A program made the position numbers and the translations under genes. The notes beneath the pieces are model-generated. The model saw only the letters and a program-made list of their open reading frames with translations. It made no database searches and had not been told where the DNA came from. Shown here in pieces: positions 1 to 11,124 of a DNA stretch of 64,000 nt. Every line of letters starts with the position of its first letter. The stretch's first letter is position 1. Source of the DNA: Membranipora membranacea (lineage: Eukaryota; Bryozoa; Gymnolaemata; Cheilostomatida; Membraniporidae); contig OU612069.1 in assembly GCA_914767715.1 (NCBI GenBank), forward strand, positions 16,303,387-16,367,386, read 5' to 3'.

Positions 1-269
1 CGCCTGTATAAAAAGTGTTATTAAGGTGACTTGTTTATGAGTAACTCTGAACATGTATTCCTGGTAGGTTAGCATACTCTTTTCATGTTCTATTTAGCTT
101 GTATTTTTCAAAGTATTATTATTATAAAGAATTCTGAAATTTTAATCAAGCTGATGAGAAATTTTTCAAAGTGATGGTGACCCCGATGTAGAACTAGGTT
201 GTGAAGACGTAATGATAATCATGTACCTTCTAAGTTACTACTGTCTGCTATCCATTTGACACAAAAAAA

Positions 270-558
270 CTAGGGCTGAGATTAAGATCAATTTTCTTCA
301 ATCTTGAACATGCAATACCGAGATGAAAAGTATAGCTATAAAAATAATGACTCAACAAACTCAACAAAAGTTTCATATTTGAGAGGAAAGCTCATCATAA
401 GTCTATATCTGTAAAAAAGATATTGGTATTGCTTGATTTCTTCTTCAGTGAGTGGTCCTGTAATCAACCGGATGGGAAGAATAAAAGTAAGAGTAATCGC
501 AAAATAACTGAACATATTAAGATTAAGATCAATTTTCTTTAATCTTGCACAGCCCTAG
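270..558. mobile_element. hAT-like non-autonomous inverted-repeat element (copy A intron 2)
   Basis: The ends read CTAGGGCTG and CAGCCCTAG. Just inside each end lies AAGATCAATTTTCTTTAATC in the same orientation. TAGGGCTGGG-type termini are common in hAT-derived miniature elements, and the flanks are A-rich (AAAAAAC / AAAAACT), which hides a clear target duplication. No transposase is encoded. The same element sits at the equivalent site in all four units. Confidence 0.55.
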
Positions 559-2234
559 AAAAACTAATCAAAATGCTATTCCATCAATAAATAGTTTAGC
601 GCTGGTGACATCAACTGCGTTGCTTCTGCGTCGCCTTGCAACCAGGTGAAAACTTGGGGTGGAACGACAAAATAAAAAAATACAACAAAGAATTGTAAAT
701 GATATGTTTGCTGTATATATTTACATAAATTGGCACATTTGGATGGCTGTTCATTAGGGTCTGATAATTTTATTAAGTAATAAGAGAGGAATACACTGCA
801 GTGAATGTAATGCTCTCCTGATTTCTTACTAGTGAAGCTATCTCAGCCTCATAGGGCTGTGCTGATCACAGCGACCATACCTCTTGTATATTCAAGACTA
901 TGTACAAGGCAATTCTGGTGGTACTACAGAAATTTGTTGTTGAGTCATAGACTAGCATGAACATGAACTTCTAGTGTATAGAAATGCACCAGTATTACTC
1001 ATGCCTCATGCCTCGCCTAGGATACTAACTTGAGAAATGCAGGTCCGATTTCCTTAATTTTTCATTCTAATTGTAGCCATTCCTTGTTTAGTAATTTCCA
1101 AACCCTCAATTATATTTAATTGAATTTTTTATTATTGTGATGGCGATTTATAAAATTTAAGCCACCAGTGCCCATGCAAAAGAATAGGAGCTGTCAATAA
1201 CTAGGAGCATTTGGCTCAGACGCCTCACAACCACTTATTCGTATCAAACCAGAATTGGCAGTCTGTAGTCTCAATAAAACTAATTTGTGATAATTAATCG
1301 TAGTAACAAGCCTTGAAAGGAATTTTAAGTACTAGAGAAGGAAATTTCTATAATAACAGACAGGAATTAACAAGCCAGCCTGTGAACTATTGTAAAATAC
1401 ACTAAAATGACTTGATTTTAGAGACTTATATTACTACGCCAAATCTGGTGCAGAAATATATCAGGAAAAAAACCATGAATGGTTGGATTTTCCTCTGTAT
1501 TCATGAGGCATTTTTCAATTTGAGTAAAGTTGTTGATTCAAAATTTGGGAATATACAAATAGGATAATATGTTTGTAGATAATTCCAATGCAATTGTTCA
1601 CTTGACATATTTCTTATTTGAAGTTAGCTTGGCAAAATGAATATTGAGGTTATAGCCTGCCTCTGGAAGACTGCATATTCGGCCTTCTTATCATACCCCT
1701 TCCCAAACACAAAAGTTTCATTTGGTTCAAAATCAATGCCTAGTGCCCTCACCAAGGCTTTTGATGATGCCCCTATCACAAAAAATATTTCAGTCTTTGT
1801 TCAGTTTTCACATATTTGTACTTCTCGTTTTGTACAGCAAAGGAGCATTTTTTCAAAAATTTGACCAATTTCGAAGTATGATTATTCAAAATTGCAAAAT
1901 GGCACATCGATTTCTATTCATCAATACTGGCCTGCATTTGGTTAGTGAGGGCACTAGGGTAATTACATTTGTCCACCTTGGCCAACGATTGACACAGCTC
2001 ACTTTCATTATATCATTGTCAACACTAATGGCGTAGCTATCAGTATGTGAATTTTGATACCGTTTTTTTCAAGTCAAATCAAACATTGAACATTATTGCT
2101 GTTATGGCTGCATGATATAAGGGTAGTCTTTATGTATTGACTGCATTTTTTGCTCCAAGAACTTGCAATGTCTTTGTATGTGGACAATAGTGACAATAGG
2201 TTTTGACATGTTGCTGAAATTCAGTGTCGTGCTA

Positions 2235-2260
2235 TGACGTTGCGTCATGGCGTAACGTCA
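2235..2260. repeat. Near-perfect palindrome with CRE-like half sites, copy A intron 2
   Basis: The stretch reads TGACGTTGCGTCATGGCGTA and then ACGTCA, which is close to self-complementary and contains two TGACGT/ACGTCA half sites. It is present in copies A, B and C and is deleted in D. It may be the core of an old foldback element or a bZIP-type binding site; neither is shown. Confidence 0.4.
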
Positions 2261-2566
2261 TCAAATTTTGGGTTTAAACTTCTTTGATCATGTGGATTGA
2301 GAAACCCCAAAAAAAAAAATTTTGGCGAGGCATGACCTTAAAGAAAATGTCTACTTTAAATACCATTATCATCACATATAAATCAAGGGATTATCCCATT
2401 ACTTCAATTTCGTTAACACGTTGCTACATCATTGCTACATTGAGGTAAACAAGTAGTAGCTACATGTTCAATTGGTAGCACAAAACCGTGATAAACTGTC
2501 CTGCCTCATTTAACAACGGACTAGTGGATACAAATAAAAAATATATTTAAATTCCTTTTTTATTAG

Positions 2567-5500
2567 GAATAGGACTTTCCCTGGTTCGATGTTCCCTTCT
2601 CGGAATTTTGCCATATCACTTTGAGGAGCAAAGTCTTCACATGGCTATCGCTGCAGTAACTTGTGGGTACTTTGCTGGCTACTTGCTTGTACCTGTACCA
2701 GCTAGTTACCTATTTATGACATACGGCTTCAATCATGCCATGCTCATAGCATCTTCAGTGATGCTTCTGCATATCCCAGGTGTAATATTCTTCACACAAG
2801 GGGAAAAGTTCCTGAAAAATGAACCACACCATAAAGTCACCTCTCTCAGAAACAGCCTGTTTGAGATTCTTACAGACCTAAAGGTAATAATTTGACTCAT
2901 ATCCATGAAAATTTGCAGTCCCACGGAGTCGTTTTGGTTAACATTACCTACGCTTAAACCACTGCTGCCACACAACCAAATGTGTGCTTATAGAATTCTG
3001 TATATATAGCTCAAAACTAATAAAATTAGGCTGTCATCTCAGCATTGTCACCTAATGAGCAAATAATTTGGACAAACTGACCCGTCAAAATTAGGGTAAT
3101 AAATTAATTATCTACCGCAACAGGTGACGTAGTTACCGTCTTACTAGTGCAAATTGTACACGTCATAAGCTGGTGCATAGATTTCATGCCCTCATTTTGA
3201 AGATCTGTTTGTGCAAATTATTTGCCTATTAGGTGACAGTTATGAGATTTAAGTCTCAGCTAATTATCTTGGAGCTATGCAGAATTCAATGAGCACAAAT
3301 TTGCATGAGTGGCAGCAGTAGTTGTAGCAGCAGGAGGTAATGTCAAAGACCGATCCGAATTTCAACATATCATATACCTTTGGAAAGCTGCCGGGCTACT
3401 GAAAATGAATAACTGAACAAAAACTTGATTCGATGACGTTGTGTCATTTTAGGGAGGAAATGAGGCAAAAACCGCTGTTTTTGTCAATGCAGATTGAGGA
3501 GTCAAATTAATTGCAAAAAATTTCAAAACATGTGGAATGTATACTTAGAGATTGCATTCATCATAAAATTTGATTTTCTCTGATATATGACTATTCTAAA
3601 TTGACTTTTTACGTCACGCCATACAACGCATTTTTTGTGAAGCCGTGAAAATATGTGAAATTTCAATCATAAATTCACAACAGATTATAGGCTCGAATCT
3701 TCAAATGTCATACACATTGACTTTCAAAAAATTAGCTTGCATTTTGCACACAAGAAATGCCAACATAATTTTTCATTGCATCTTCATTTTTCCTGAATTT
3801 AACGCAAAAGAAAGCCAAAAAACACCTCAAAAGTCCTTACAAAGACCTCAAAAGTCCCTAAAAATAGCTGTTTTTTTGTATTCTTTTGCGTTAAATTCAA
3901 AAAAAATGTAGATGCAATGAAAAAATATGTTGGTATTTCCTGTGTGCACCATGGTTAATGAAAGCGGCTTCGTATGTGAGAACTTTCAAAAAAAATTTGT
4001 TTGGCCACAATAGTGGTTATTTGGACAGCATGTTTGGCGTGATGCAAAGGTGGCGAAAATATTAGCCGCATTCGAGAGTCTACTGTCACTGCAAAATGCA
4101 AGCTAATTTTTCGAAAGTCAATGTGTATGACATTTGAAGAGTACTCTAAGAGAAAATCTTAATTAATTTTGATACGAGCCTATGATCTGTTGTGAATTAA
4201 TGATTGAAATTTCACATATTTTCACGGCTTCACAAAAAAAATGCGTTGTATGGCGTGACGTAAAAAGTCAATTTAGACTAGTCATATTTCAAAGAAAATC
4301 AAATTTTACGATGAACACAATCTCTAAGTATACATTCCACCTGATTTAAAATTTCTTGCAATTATTTTGACTGCTCAATCTGCATCGACAAAAAGAGCGT
4401 TTTCTGCCTCATTTCCTCCCTAAAATGACACGACGTCATCGAATCAAGTTTTTGTTCAGGTTTTCATTTTCAGTAGCTCGGCAGCTTTCCAACGGTATAT
4501 GATATGTTAATATTTGGATCGGTCTTTGACATTACCTTAAGATGAAGGGTTGCTGGTAATTCAATCGCCTGCTCTCTTATAAAATACAGTGCTGCCTAGC
4601 AAACAAGTAACATCCAAATGCTTAAAAACTGTGTAGATAGGGATCGATGTAAAGGGTTGAGGTAAAGTGAATGACCATTTCTAATATCATTTGAGCTTAT
4701 ACCCCTATGAATACAGAACTCAGCCACCCCCTTGCAACTCGTGTGATGCGTTCTCCATCTCTGCGACACAATCCTTTATCCTGAATGATCGTGCAGATTT
4801 AGAGCTCATCATGCCTTTTCTTGAAATATTTTTTGTTGTAAAAGCATTTGTAATGTTCAAGCAAATATTTTTCGTTTCAGTTATGGCTGATGTTGCTGTC
4901 CTCCTTTGTGAGGAAGGTTGGTTTCTCTGGTTACTTTACAATATACCAGGACTATGCTGATCATGAACTAAGCCTATCACTGACAGATTCTGGTACCGCC
5001 GGCACTATTTATGGAGTAACAGCAATTATTGGATGTGCCGTTATATCAATAACACATGCATTTGGATGGAAATACAACAAGATCATAGCCCTTTCTCTAT
5101 GCGCGGTATTCGCAGGAGGTGCCATCTGCTTGGTGTCGATAGCTCGTACCAAGGTATTGTTAAACTATATGGTTAAATATAGCTGACCTGAATCTATAAG
5201 AAATCAGACTTTTAGGTGGCCTGTCACCAGCCTTTTACTTATTATGTCACAACAACAATTACTGTTATCTTACTCTGACATACCTAATACCGATTGTTCT
5301 CTTTGTTAATATCTTCAGTCATCAGTATCTAGCTCCAATTCACACACACACATGTAAAATCAACTCAATCTAACAGGTATTATTTCGATATGGCTTTCTT
5401 CACCTAAGGTTTTTTTCTTCATATTGTAAGCACATGTGTCAGGTGCACTGGTTGTAAGTCCGGGAGATTCATGTTAATTTTTGTTGTATTTTCCATGCAT

Positions 5501-6761
5501 CAGCCCTCTTCCACTCTGAAAATACATTAAACATCTCGAATTTCTAAAACTGCATCATAGGAAGGAGTTTTCGGCTTTCTACATCAAGAACTCGATTGAT
5601 CAATCTTTAATGTCTTGTCAGACGAAATGATTGTACTCATTTTTTTAACACACCAGCTATAACCGATCATTTTGATTTTACAAGATTGAGGATTTCAACA
5701 ACTTCAAAGTGCCAAGTATTAATTTAAAATCATCAATCATTGCCAAATGAGAAATTTGATTTTTCTTTTTAGTCATTCAATGTTCGAGCAGACATGAAAA
5801 CATGCTCTGTGACATGTATTACATTGTGTGCAGGTGTCGCAGGTTTGAATTGCATATTTCAATGATTCAAATGATAAGCTATACTCCCTAATACTGTTAT
5901 CATTCTTTCTTGTTCAGAAAGAATTCTATATCTATAATGGATTCTTCGGACTATTCAATGGACTACTATCTGGTAATCTGCACAGCTTGGGAAGCGAAAT
6001 TGTTGGTGAGCGGAACTTTGTGCTGATGGTCGGTTTTGATACATGTGCACAAGGAATTGGAGGATCAATTGGGCCTTCTACAGCTAGTGAGTACTGTTAA
6101 ATATATAGACATCGATATTAGATACCTACAAGTATTTGTGGTTTTTGTTTTTACTGGTTAACCACAATCAGTGGTAGGGATAGCCTGTTATCTTGATGAA
6201 TTTCAATGTCCAGAAAAAATTTCTGTTACACCCAGGATAGCGGGTTAGTTTTTCAGCCAGTCCATTCATTTCATTCTTGAAAGAAACCCTACCACTGCTT
6301 TCTTATATACAGGCGATTGGCGAAAAGTGGGACGACTCCCAAGAGCGGTCTTGGTTTCTATTTAGCTCTATTTCTATGGTTAAATACCAATACTTTCCCT
6401 CATCTTCATAATTATTTTATAATCGGCAGAAAAACTGGCTTATAATATTTTCAGCGAATGGATTTGATGAGGTTCAAAATGGAAGCTTGCTCTTGAGGCT
6501 AATATGCTTATCAATCGGACTCCACAGTGGTTGGTAAAAGAAACTTTTAAACTTCATGGTATTTTGTCCAATTTTCACTTTTTACTCAATTTCTTTACAG
6601 GCTACTTGCAAGAAGATCTTGACTACAAAATTGGGATATTAGCATCAGGTGGTGCATCTATACTATCTGGAGTTGTCAATGCCCTCATCAGCCTCGTTAG
6701 TCATATCCAACATCGTCCAAATAGTCAAAAGGACTTACATAGTGACACCTGTCAGCAATGA
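2567..6761 (+). CDS. Monocarboxylate transporter-like (SLC16-type MFS) gene, copy A, 5' end outside window
   Basis: Exons seen: 3 (2567-2883), 4 (4881-5153), 5 (5918-6086) and 6 (6601-6761, TGA). All are bounded by AG and GT, and phases agree between exons. By analogy with copies B-D this is residues 137-442 of a 442-residue plasma-membrane carrier. Exon 3 holds helices 4-6 with the family's Y-F-x5-A-x-A-x3-G-x3-G pattern (PYHFEEQSLHMAIAAVTCGY). Exon 4 holds helices 7-9, exon 5 helices 10-11, and exon 6 helix 12 and a short polar tail. Family knowledge: SLC16 members move monocarboxylates, aromatic amino acids, thyroid hormone or creatine, with or without protons; the substrate here cannot be read from sequence. 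Differences from other copies include S-L-S-L-T in exon 4 and F-L-K-N in exon 3. Intron 3 is long (about 2 kb) because it carries a 1.2 kb foldback element. No frame break is visible. Confidence 0.85.
2959..3321. mobile_element. CTGCTGCCAC miniature inverted-repeat element, intron 3 copy A
   Basis: The left end CCACTGCTGCCACACAACC and the right end, whose reverse complement is CTACTGCTGCCACTCATGC, form roughly 50-bp imperfect terminal inverted repeats. The similarity continues through GAATTCTGTATAGCTC versus GAATTCTGCATAGCTC. There is no coding capacity. The centre has one CTGGTG unit (CATAAGCTGGTGCATAG), which is the site that has expanded in the spacer copies of the same element. Confidence 0.7.
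3336..4536. mobile_element. 1.2 kb foldback element in intron 3 of copy A
   Basis: The termini GGTAATGTCAAAGACCGATC and its exact complement bound arms of about 430 bp (roughly 3336-3765 and 4095-4536) that pair with few mismatches. The middle holds a second nested hairpin at about 3757-3943, with arms beginning GAAATGCCAACATA and ending TATGTTGGTATTTC. No transposase is visible, and the 88-residue open frame inside is a chance frame across the hairpin. Copies B and D have an uninterrupted site reading GTAGTTTAAGATGAAGG, so this is an insertion. No clear target duplication is visible. Confidence 0.8.
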
Positions 6762-6856
6762 CCTTGAGACCTCAAGGCGTTAAGGTGAAAGTCCTACTAG
6801 GCCATGTTTGGAATGGTTTTAAAGATCTCAGGCTGAAAAGTCATTAGGGCATATGA

Positions 6857-6862
6857 AATAAA
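6857..6862 (+). promoter_or_regulatory. Poly(A) signal AATAAA, copy A
   Basis: A canonical hexamer lies 96 bases after the TGA of copy A and is conserved at the same offset in copies B and C. Confidence 0.6.
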
Positions 6863-6890
6863 ACAGCCTGTGAACCTAATTGCAGTAAAA

Positions 6891-7100
6891 CTGCTGCAAA
6901 GTCTGAAAATTGGGATCATAGGGGATCATAATGATGTAATGCCTCCCCCTGACCTTTCTGAGCCACTATGATCCTCGTTAAAATAATTGAAAAAAAAACA
7001 GTTGCCATTTTCCAAAATTTTCATTTTTTTCTTATTTTTATTTGCCCTATGAACTAACAATATTTGATTTACTGGGGTTATATATTCACTTTTCTAATAA
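6891..7100. repeat. 210-bp dispersed repeat, first copy in spacer A
   Basis: It begins CTGCTGCAAAGTCTGAAAAT and ends near ATTTGATTTACTGGGG, and matches 11,682-11,890 in the same orientation. Its inner hairpin (GGATCAT...CACTATGATCC) is degenerate here but perfect in the second copy. The sequence is AT-rich and non-coding. Confidence 0.6.
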
Positions 7101-7882
7101 ACCACGACCCTCCCTAAATCCAATACTGCTCTTTTCAGAAAAAGCCTTTTTTATAAATACTCATAAATAAACAAAGCCTTCTTATTGCTTCTTTTATTTT
7201 TTGTTTTCACATGGTCTTATTTGCTTCATGCATTGATCGGTGGTTAATAAAGTTCACAATATATAATATAAATATAATATAGGACTGACACTTTAAAGTC
7301 TTAAACTCTTATGATGGTTCCTATGTACTTTCTGCCATCTTTAAATATGTGGTGTTGAAAATGATCATTGGTAAGATAAAATTGAATTGAACAGCTGTGA
7401 AGACTTTGTATCTTGGAAAATAAGAGAGTATTAAGTGCCAGAGTGGACCTTCAATCATGATATAGCATCATTACTTTTAGAAACTTACTGTTTTGTATTG
7501 AAATTGCAACCAGGCTACAGCTTTTGGTTTTACAAGAATGTGGACCTACTATTGTAGATCTGCTAATAAACTTCTCAAAGTCATTCTCTTTGGTCAGCTG
7601 GGTTGGGTTTGCTAAAGTTGCAGAAGGGCAGAGACAGTTACTTGAAGCGCCTATCATACCAACATTCAGAAAGTGTACAATATATCAAACACTATGACAT
7701 CAACATCATAAGAATCACCTATTACAACGTGTACAATGTCTTACGCAACAAAGTCTTTGCAGGGTCCGCTTTTCAAACACTACATATCCTCATAATTCAG
7801 AGAGAGAGGCAGTGGTTCAAGCAGGAGGTCTGGTTCGGGAGAGCTGATCTGTTGCATCCAAACTGTGTGTGTATATATACTC

Positions 7883-8150
7883 AGGCCCTTAGTTCTAGAG
7901 GAGGCAGCGGCGTTCTACCTCCCCTAGAATGCTGCATAGAGTGGACTAAAAATGCTAGAATTGGAAATTTCATATCAGAATGATTCTGATATGAAATCTT
8001 CAATTCAAAGAATCGGCTCGTTTAGGATTCCCAGTTGCTATTTATATCATTACAATTCTTTTGAGGCTTGGAACTGGGGACTCAGGAGGAGCTCACAATA
8101 CCCAACCTGGTATTTCTTCACACCCTCAAGGATTTCCTAAACTATGACCC
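7883..8150. mobile_element. CTCCCCTAG miniature element, spacer A, first copy
   Basis: It starts GGCCCTTAGTTCTAGAGGAGG, followed closely by the complementary CCTCCCCTAGAATGC, and it ends in a CCTAAACTATGACC block. It shares layout and end sequences with 8456-8697 and with 15,701-15,952. A perfect 15-bp palindrome (ATTTCATATCAGAAT / ATTCTGATATGAAAT) sits in the middle at about 7966-7997. Confidence 0.5.
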
Positions 8151-8455
8151 TAATATTATATGTATGTATCGTGATGCGAGGCTGCTAGATCTGTTGCAAG
8201 TTTATAAGTCAAAGAAGTGAGTAAGACTGTGATTGACTTGTATCCGTGCTTCCAGTGACTAACCGAATTATTACCGTCCATTTTATATCACAGGCAAAAA
8301 GGGGCTATAACATTGACTTTTCAAGCTACTGTATAAGCGGTCTCATTATCAGCAAAAAAATTGAGCTGATGCCCAGATGATTTGAGAGTATGTCATGCCA
8401 TGTAATTTAAGGCCTTGTGTAGCACAAAAGGCGGTCCTTAAATAAACAAACAATA

Positions 8456-8697
8456 CAGGCCTGTAGTTCTAGGAGAGGCAAGGAGGCAGCTGCCTCCCCT
8501 AGAAAGCTTTATACAGTCGCCTAAAAACACTATAATTGATTAATCCATGTCAGATTCAGTCCCTCTGTGATTTCCATTTGGTAATTGTATGCCTTAAATT
8601 GCATGGGGAGGAGCTTATAGCAGCCCTCCTGGTGATACTCCAGACACGCCTCGGACTATTGCCTCCCCTACCATATTTTTCTAAAATACGGCCATGT
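8456..8697. mobile_element. CTCCCCTAG miniature element, spacer A, second copy
   Basis: It begins CAGGCCTGTAGTTCTAGGAG and contains GGCAGCTGCCTCCCCTAG, so the first 50 bases fold on themselves. It ends TTGCCTCCCCTACCATATTT. It is the same family as the neighbours at 7883 and 15,701, and it is non-coding. Confidence 0.5.
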
Positions 8698-9664
8698 AAT
8701 AGACTAATAGTATAGGAATATTAGTACTGTAGGGGTGGCCATGTAAAAGAGGGGTGGACATATCGAGTGCATTCATATCAGCATATCATGACACCATCTT
8801 ATCAGTTCGGCTAAGGTTTTCTTGCTAATTAAACTATCGTCTATTTGTCTCCATTCCATTTATTAGATTCCTTTCATATTAATATTGATAACCTAGGGGT
8901 GTAGCAACTCCAACCTTTTCACTCATGATATATCATAAACGTTGTTATAAGCGAAATAAATTATGTTTTATATATCAGATTGACACCATGGGGATGCATT
9001 TCACAACAATTCAAAACTTCAAATTCAATATACAAAGAGCGAAGTATATAACAGTTGAAACACTGTCAGCTGATAGAATTAGCTCGAATCTTAAGGCAAA
9101 TCAGCTCGACAAATACAGTGATTGAAATAAGTAAACATTTGCTCATGTTCTAGGTTAGACTGTTTTGACAAGCCTTGTCAAGCTTTGTCAAGCTTGTCAA
9201 GACAGGCTAGTTCTATGTATAGTTCTAAAAAAAACCCAAAGCACCAAAATATTGTGAGAAAAATAAAGAAATTTGAAAGATGATGTTTGAGGCATTAGAT
9301 AAGACTATAAGAGAATAACATTGGGTGTACAATTTATTCATTAGTTCTGAAAGGACAACTTGATCAGTGGATGACGGTGCATGAAAACTCATGCTTGTAA
9401 GCTGTAATTTCTTCAACAAAATAAAATATGGTTCAAAGATGAATAGTTGATACCATAGTTAACCACAAATGGGGCTGGTTGAGGTAAGGTACTTCGGCTA
9501 AATAGACTCTAAATAGCCCTCAGTGTTTATACCTGTGTCCAGACTGGTCTAAAATCATACAAGTTGTCATGCGCTGATCTCTTCATCAAGATGATGGTCA
9601 GACACTGATCTCTATATCATACCAGTGGTCATAGACCGAGCTCTACACCTGATACACTGAGCTG

Positions 9665-9680
9665 ACAGTAGGGGGCGCAC
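9665..9680 (+). promoter_or_regulatory. CTCF-like motif, spacer A
   Basis: ACAGTAGGGGGCGCAC resembles the core of the bilaterian CTCF consensus (CCASYAGRKGGCRS). The stretch around it, with repeated GGTCATAGACCGAG-type blocks, is kept in all four spacers even where flanks are deleted in D. Binding is an inference only. Confidence 0.3.
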
Positions 9681-10086
9681 ATCTGAGATATTGATAACCT
9701 TCACCTTGCTGTACTGTAGATCTGTGACTATGAGGTCTGTCCATCTGCTCAGGTATCACTGTAAGTATCCAAGTAAGAATGACAGATAATGCATTATTGG
9801 TCATAGTTGGAGTAATCTCCTATTTTGATGTGTCAGAACAACTCAATAATCATCATATCTATCACTTAACATTTTGACAGAACATTATCCCATTTAGTGA
9901 GACAGATATATTCTAGATCACCCAGGAAAGAGATGGATGCGGACCATGTCATTGGTCACAACATTCTTACTCCAGGCAAATAAAGTCTTAATAAAACAAA
10001 CAACTCGCATGCTAACTCGAATCTTACAATTGAAAGTAAAACGGAAAATAAATAATAAAAAATCAAAATTTGAAACCAAAATGAAT

Positions 10087-10492
10087 TATGTAAGCCCCCG
10101 GAAATGACATGTTCAATAACATTGCAGATGACACCAAACCTCAACATGGCTTTCTATTTTAATTTCAACCGTCAAAGCAGACAATACAGACCACTTCGAC
10201 GCCACCGGCAAAGGCTCCCTGTCATGAAAGAGGGGATAGAGCACCAAAGGCTTGGGATGATTCCAAAAGGATTTCCATCAATCTGCATGTTCCATATGTG
10301 TATAATGAGATATACCTGTCGGTTATGTCAAGGGCTACCCTTAGTAATTTGGCTCCTAGAATTCATGACTCATCAATTATCCTTTGCAAAGGTAGTAAAG
10401 TTTGCATATCAGCTAAATTGTGGCATCAGCCCTATACAGTTTTGAAGATCAGATATGTCATACAAATATTAACCATTTTACTGAGGACTTGA
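10087..10492 (+). pseudogene. Unrecognised open stretch, broken in this unit
   Basis: This is the unit-A counterpart of the 184-codon open frame at 24,996-25,550. Here a TTTTAA stop interrupts the same frame after the GFLF residues, so overlapping shorter frames result. I recognise no domain. Differences among the three copies fall mostly at amino-acid-changing positions, which fits neutral drift of a non-coding sequence better than a gene. Confidence 0.2.
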
Positions 10493-11124
10493 GGTGATTA
10501 TGATAATATTCATATTGTTATTTGAAGATTGACGAAGATGACGTAATACCAGACTTCAGGTGGTTCTAATACAGATCAAAACATCCCTACATCTCTACAA
10601 TTATAATTTGTATCAAAACTTCGATAATTTTCCTTAATATAAATGCTAAATATTTTAAACAATATTGGTATAGCTTGGGCAGGCTGTCGTGTCGGGATGG
10701 GTGGGTGACTGCCTGCCTGCCCAGGCTAACCTTGGTATGCTTCTGACTTTACTAACCCACCATCCCCTGTGCTTCATAATGATCAATCATCCTCACTGTC
10801 ACTACTTCAGATAATTATGAATGATTATAACATTATAATTATAACTGGATAATATATCAATGCTGGGGTTTATGTCCCAAGGTTGGTTGCACCCTACTCA
10901 TGATATGCTTCCACTGTCGTTCTGTATAGTAAGGTTAGTTAGGCATACAGCAAGCACATCGTTGCATGGTAAATAAATCTCAAGCAATACTCTCCAAACA
11001 AAGTTTAATAATATACAAAAACTTGGGACTCTAATGTAATATCACTTTCACAATATATAACAGAGATAAATGCAAGGGTAAGTAATATACAACTTAAATA
11101 ATATTCAACCTAACTAATACTTAC

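Larger units (their letters stand above)
1..2566 (+). other. Intron 2 of transporter copy A (window begins inside it)
   Basis: The sequence matches 16,378-18,957 (copy B) and 31,842-34,431 (copy C) almost base for base, and those stretches lie between exons 2 and 3. The window therefore starts inside intron 2 of copy A, whose exons 1 and 2 lie to the left. It holds an hAT-like inverted-repeat element (270-558) and a near-perfect palindrome with CRE-like half sites (2235-2260). Short open frames at 1637-2036 are not conserved as protein and are not called. The intron ends in a T-rich tract and TTAG at 2566. Confidence 0.8.

Noticed and set aside
1637-2036. Two overlapping plus-strand frames in intron 2 of copy A
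   Set aside because: They lie in an intron, and the equivalent sequences in copies B and C have indels that break the frames.
3645-3911. 88-residue frame in intron 3 of copy A
   Set aside because: It crosses the arm and nested hairpin of the foldback element and has no protein-like features.
9225-9419. 64-residue minus-strand frame kept in three spacers
   Set aside because: Conservation follows from the unit duplication, and the remnant after copy D has lost the frame; no domain or splice signals.
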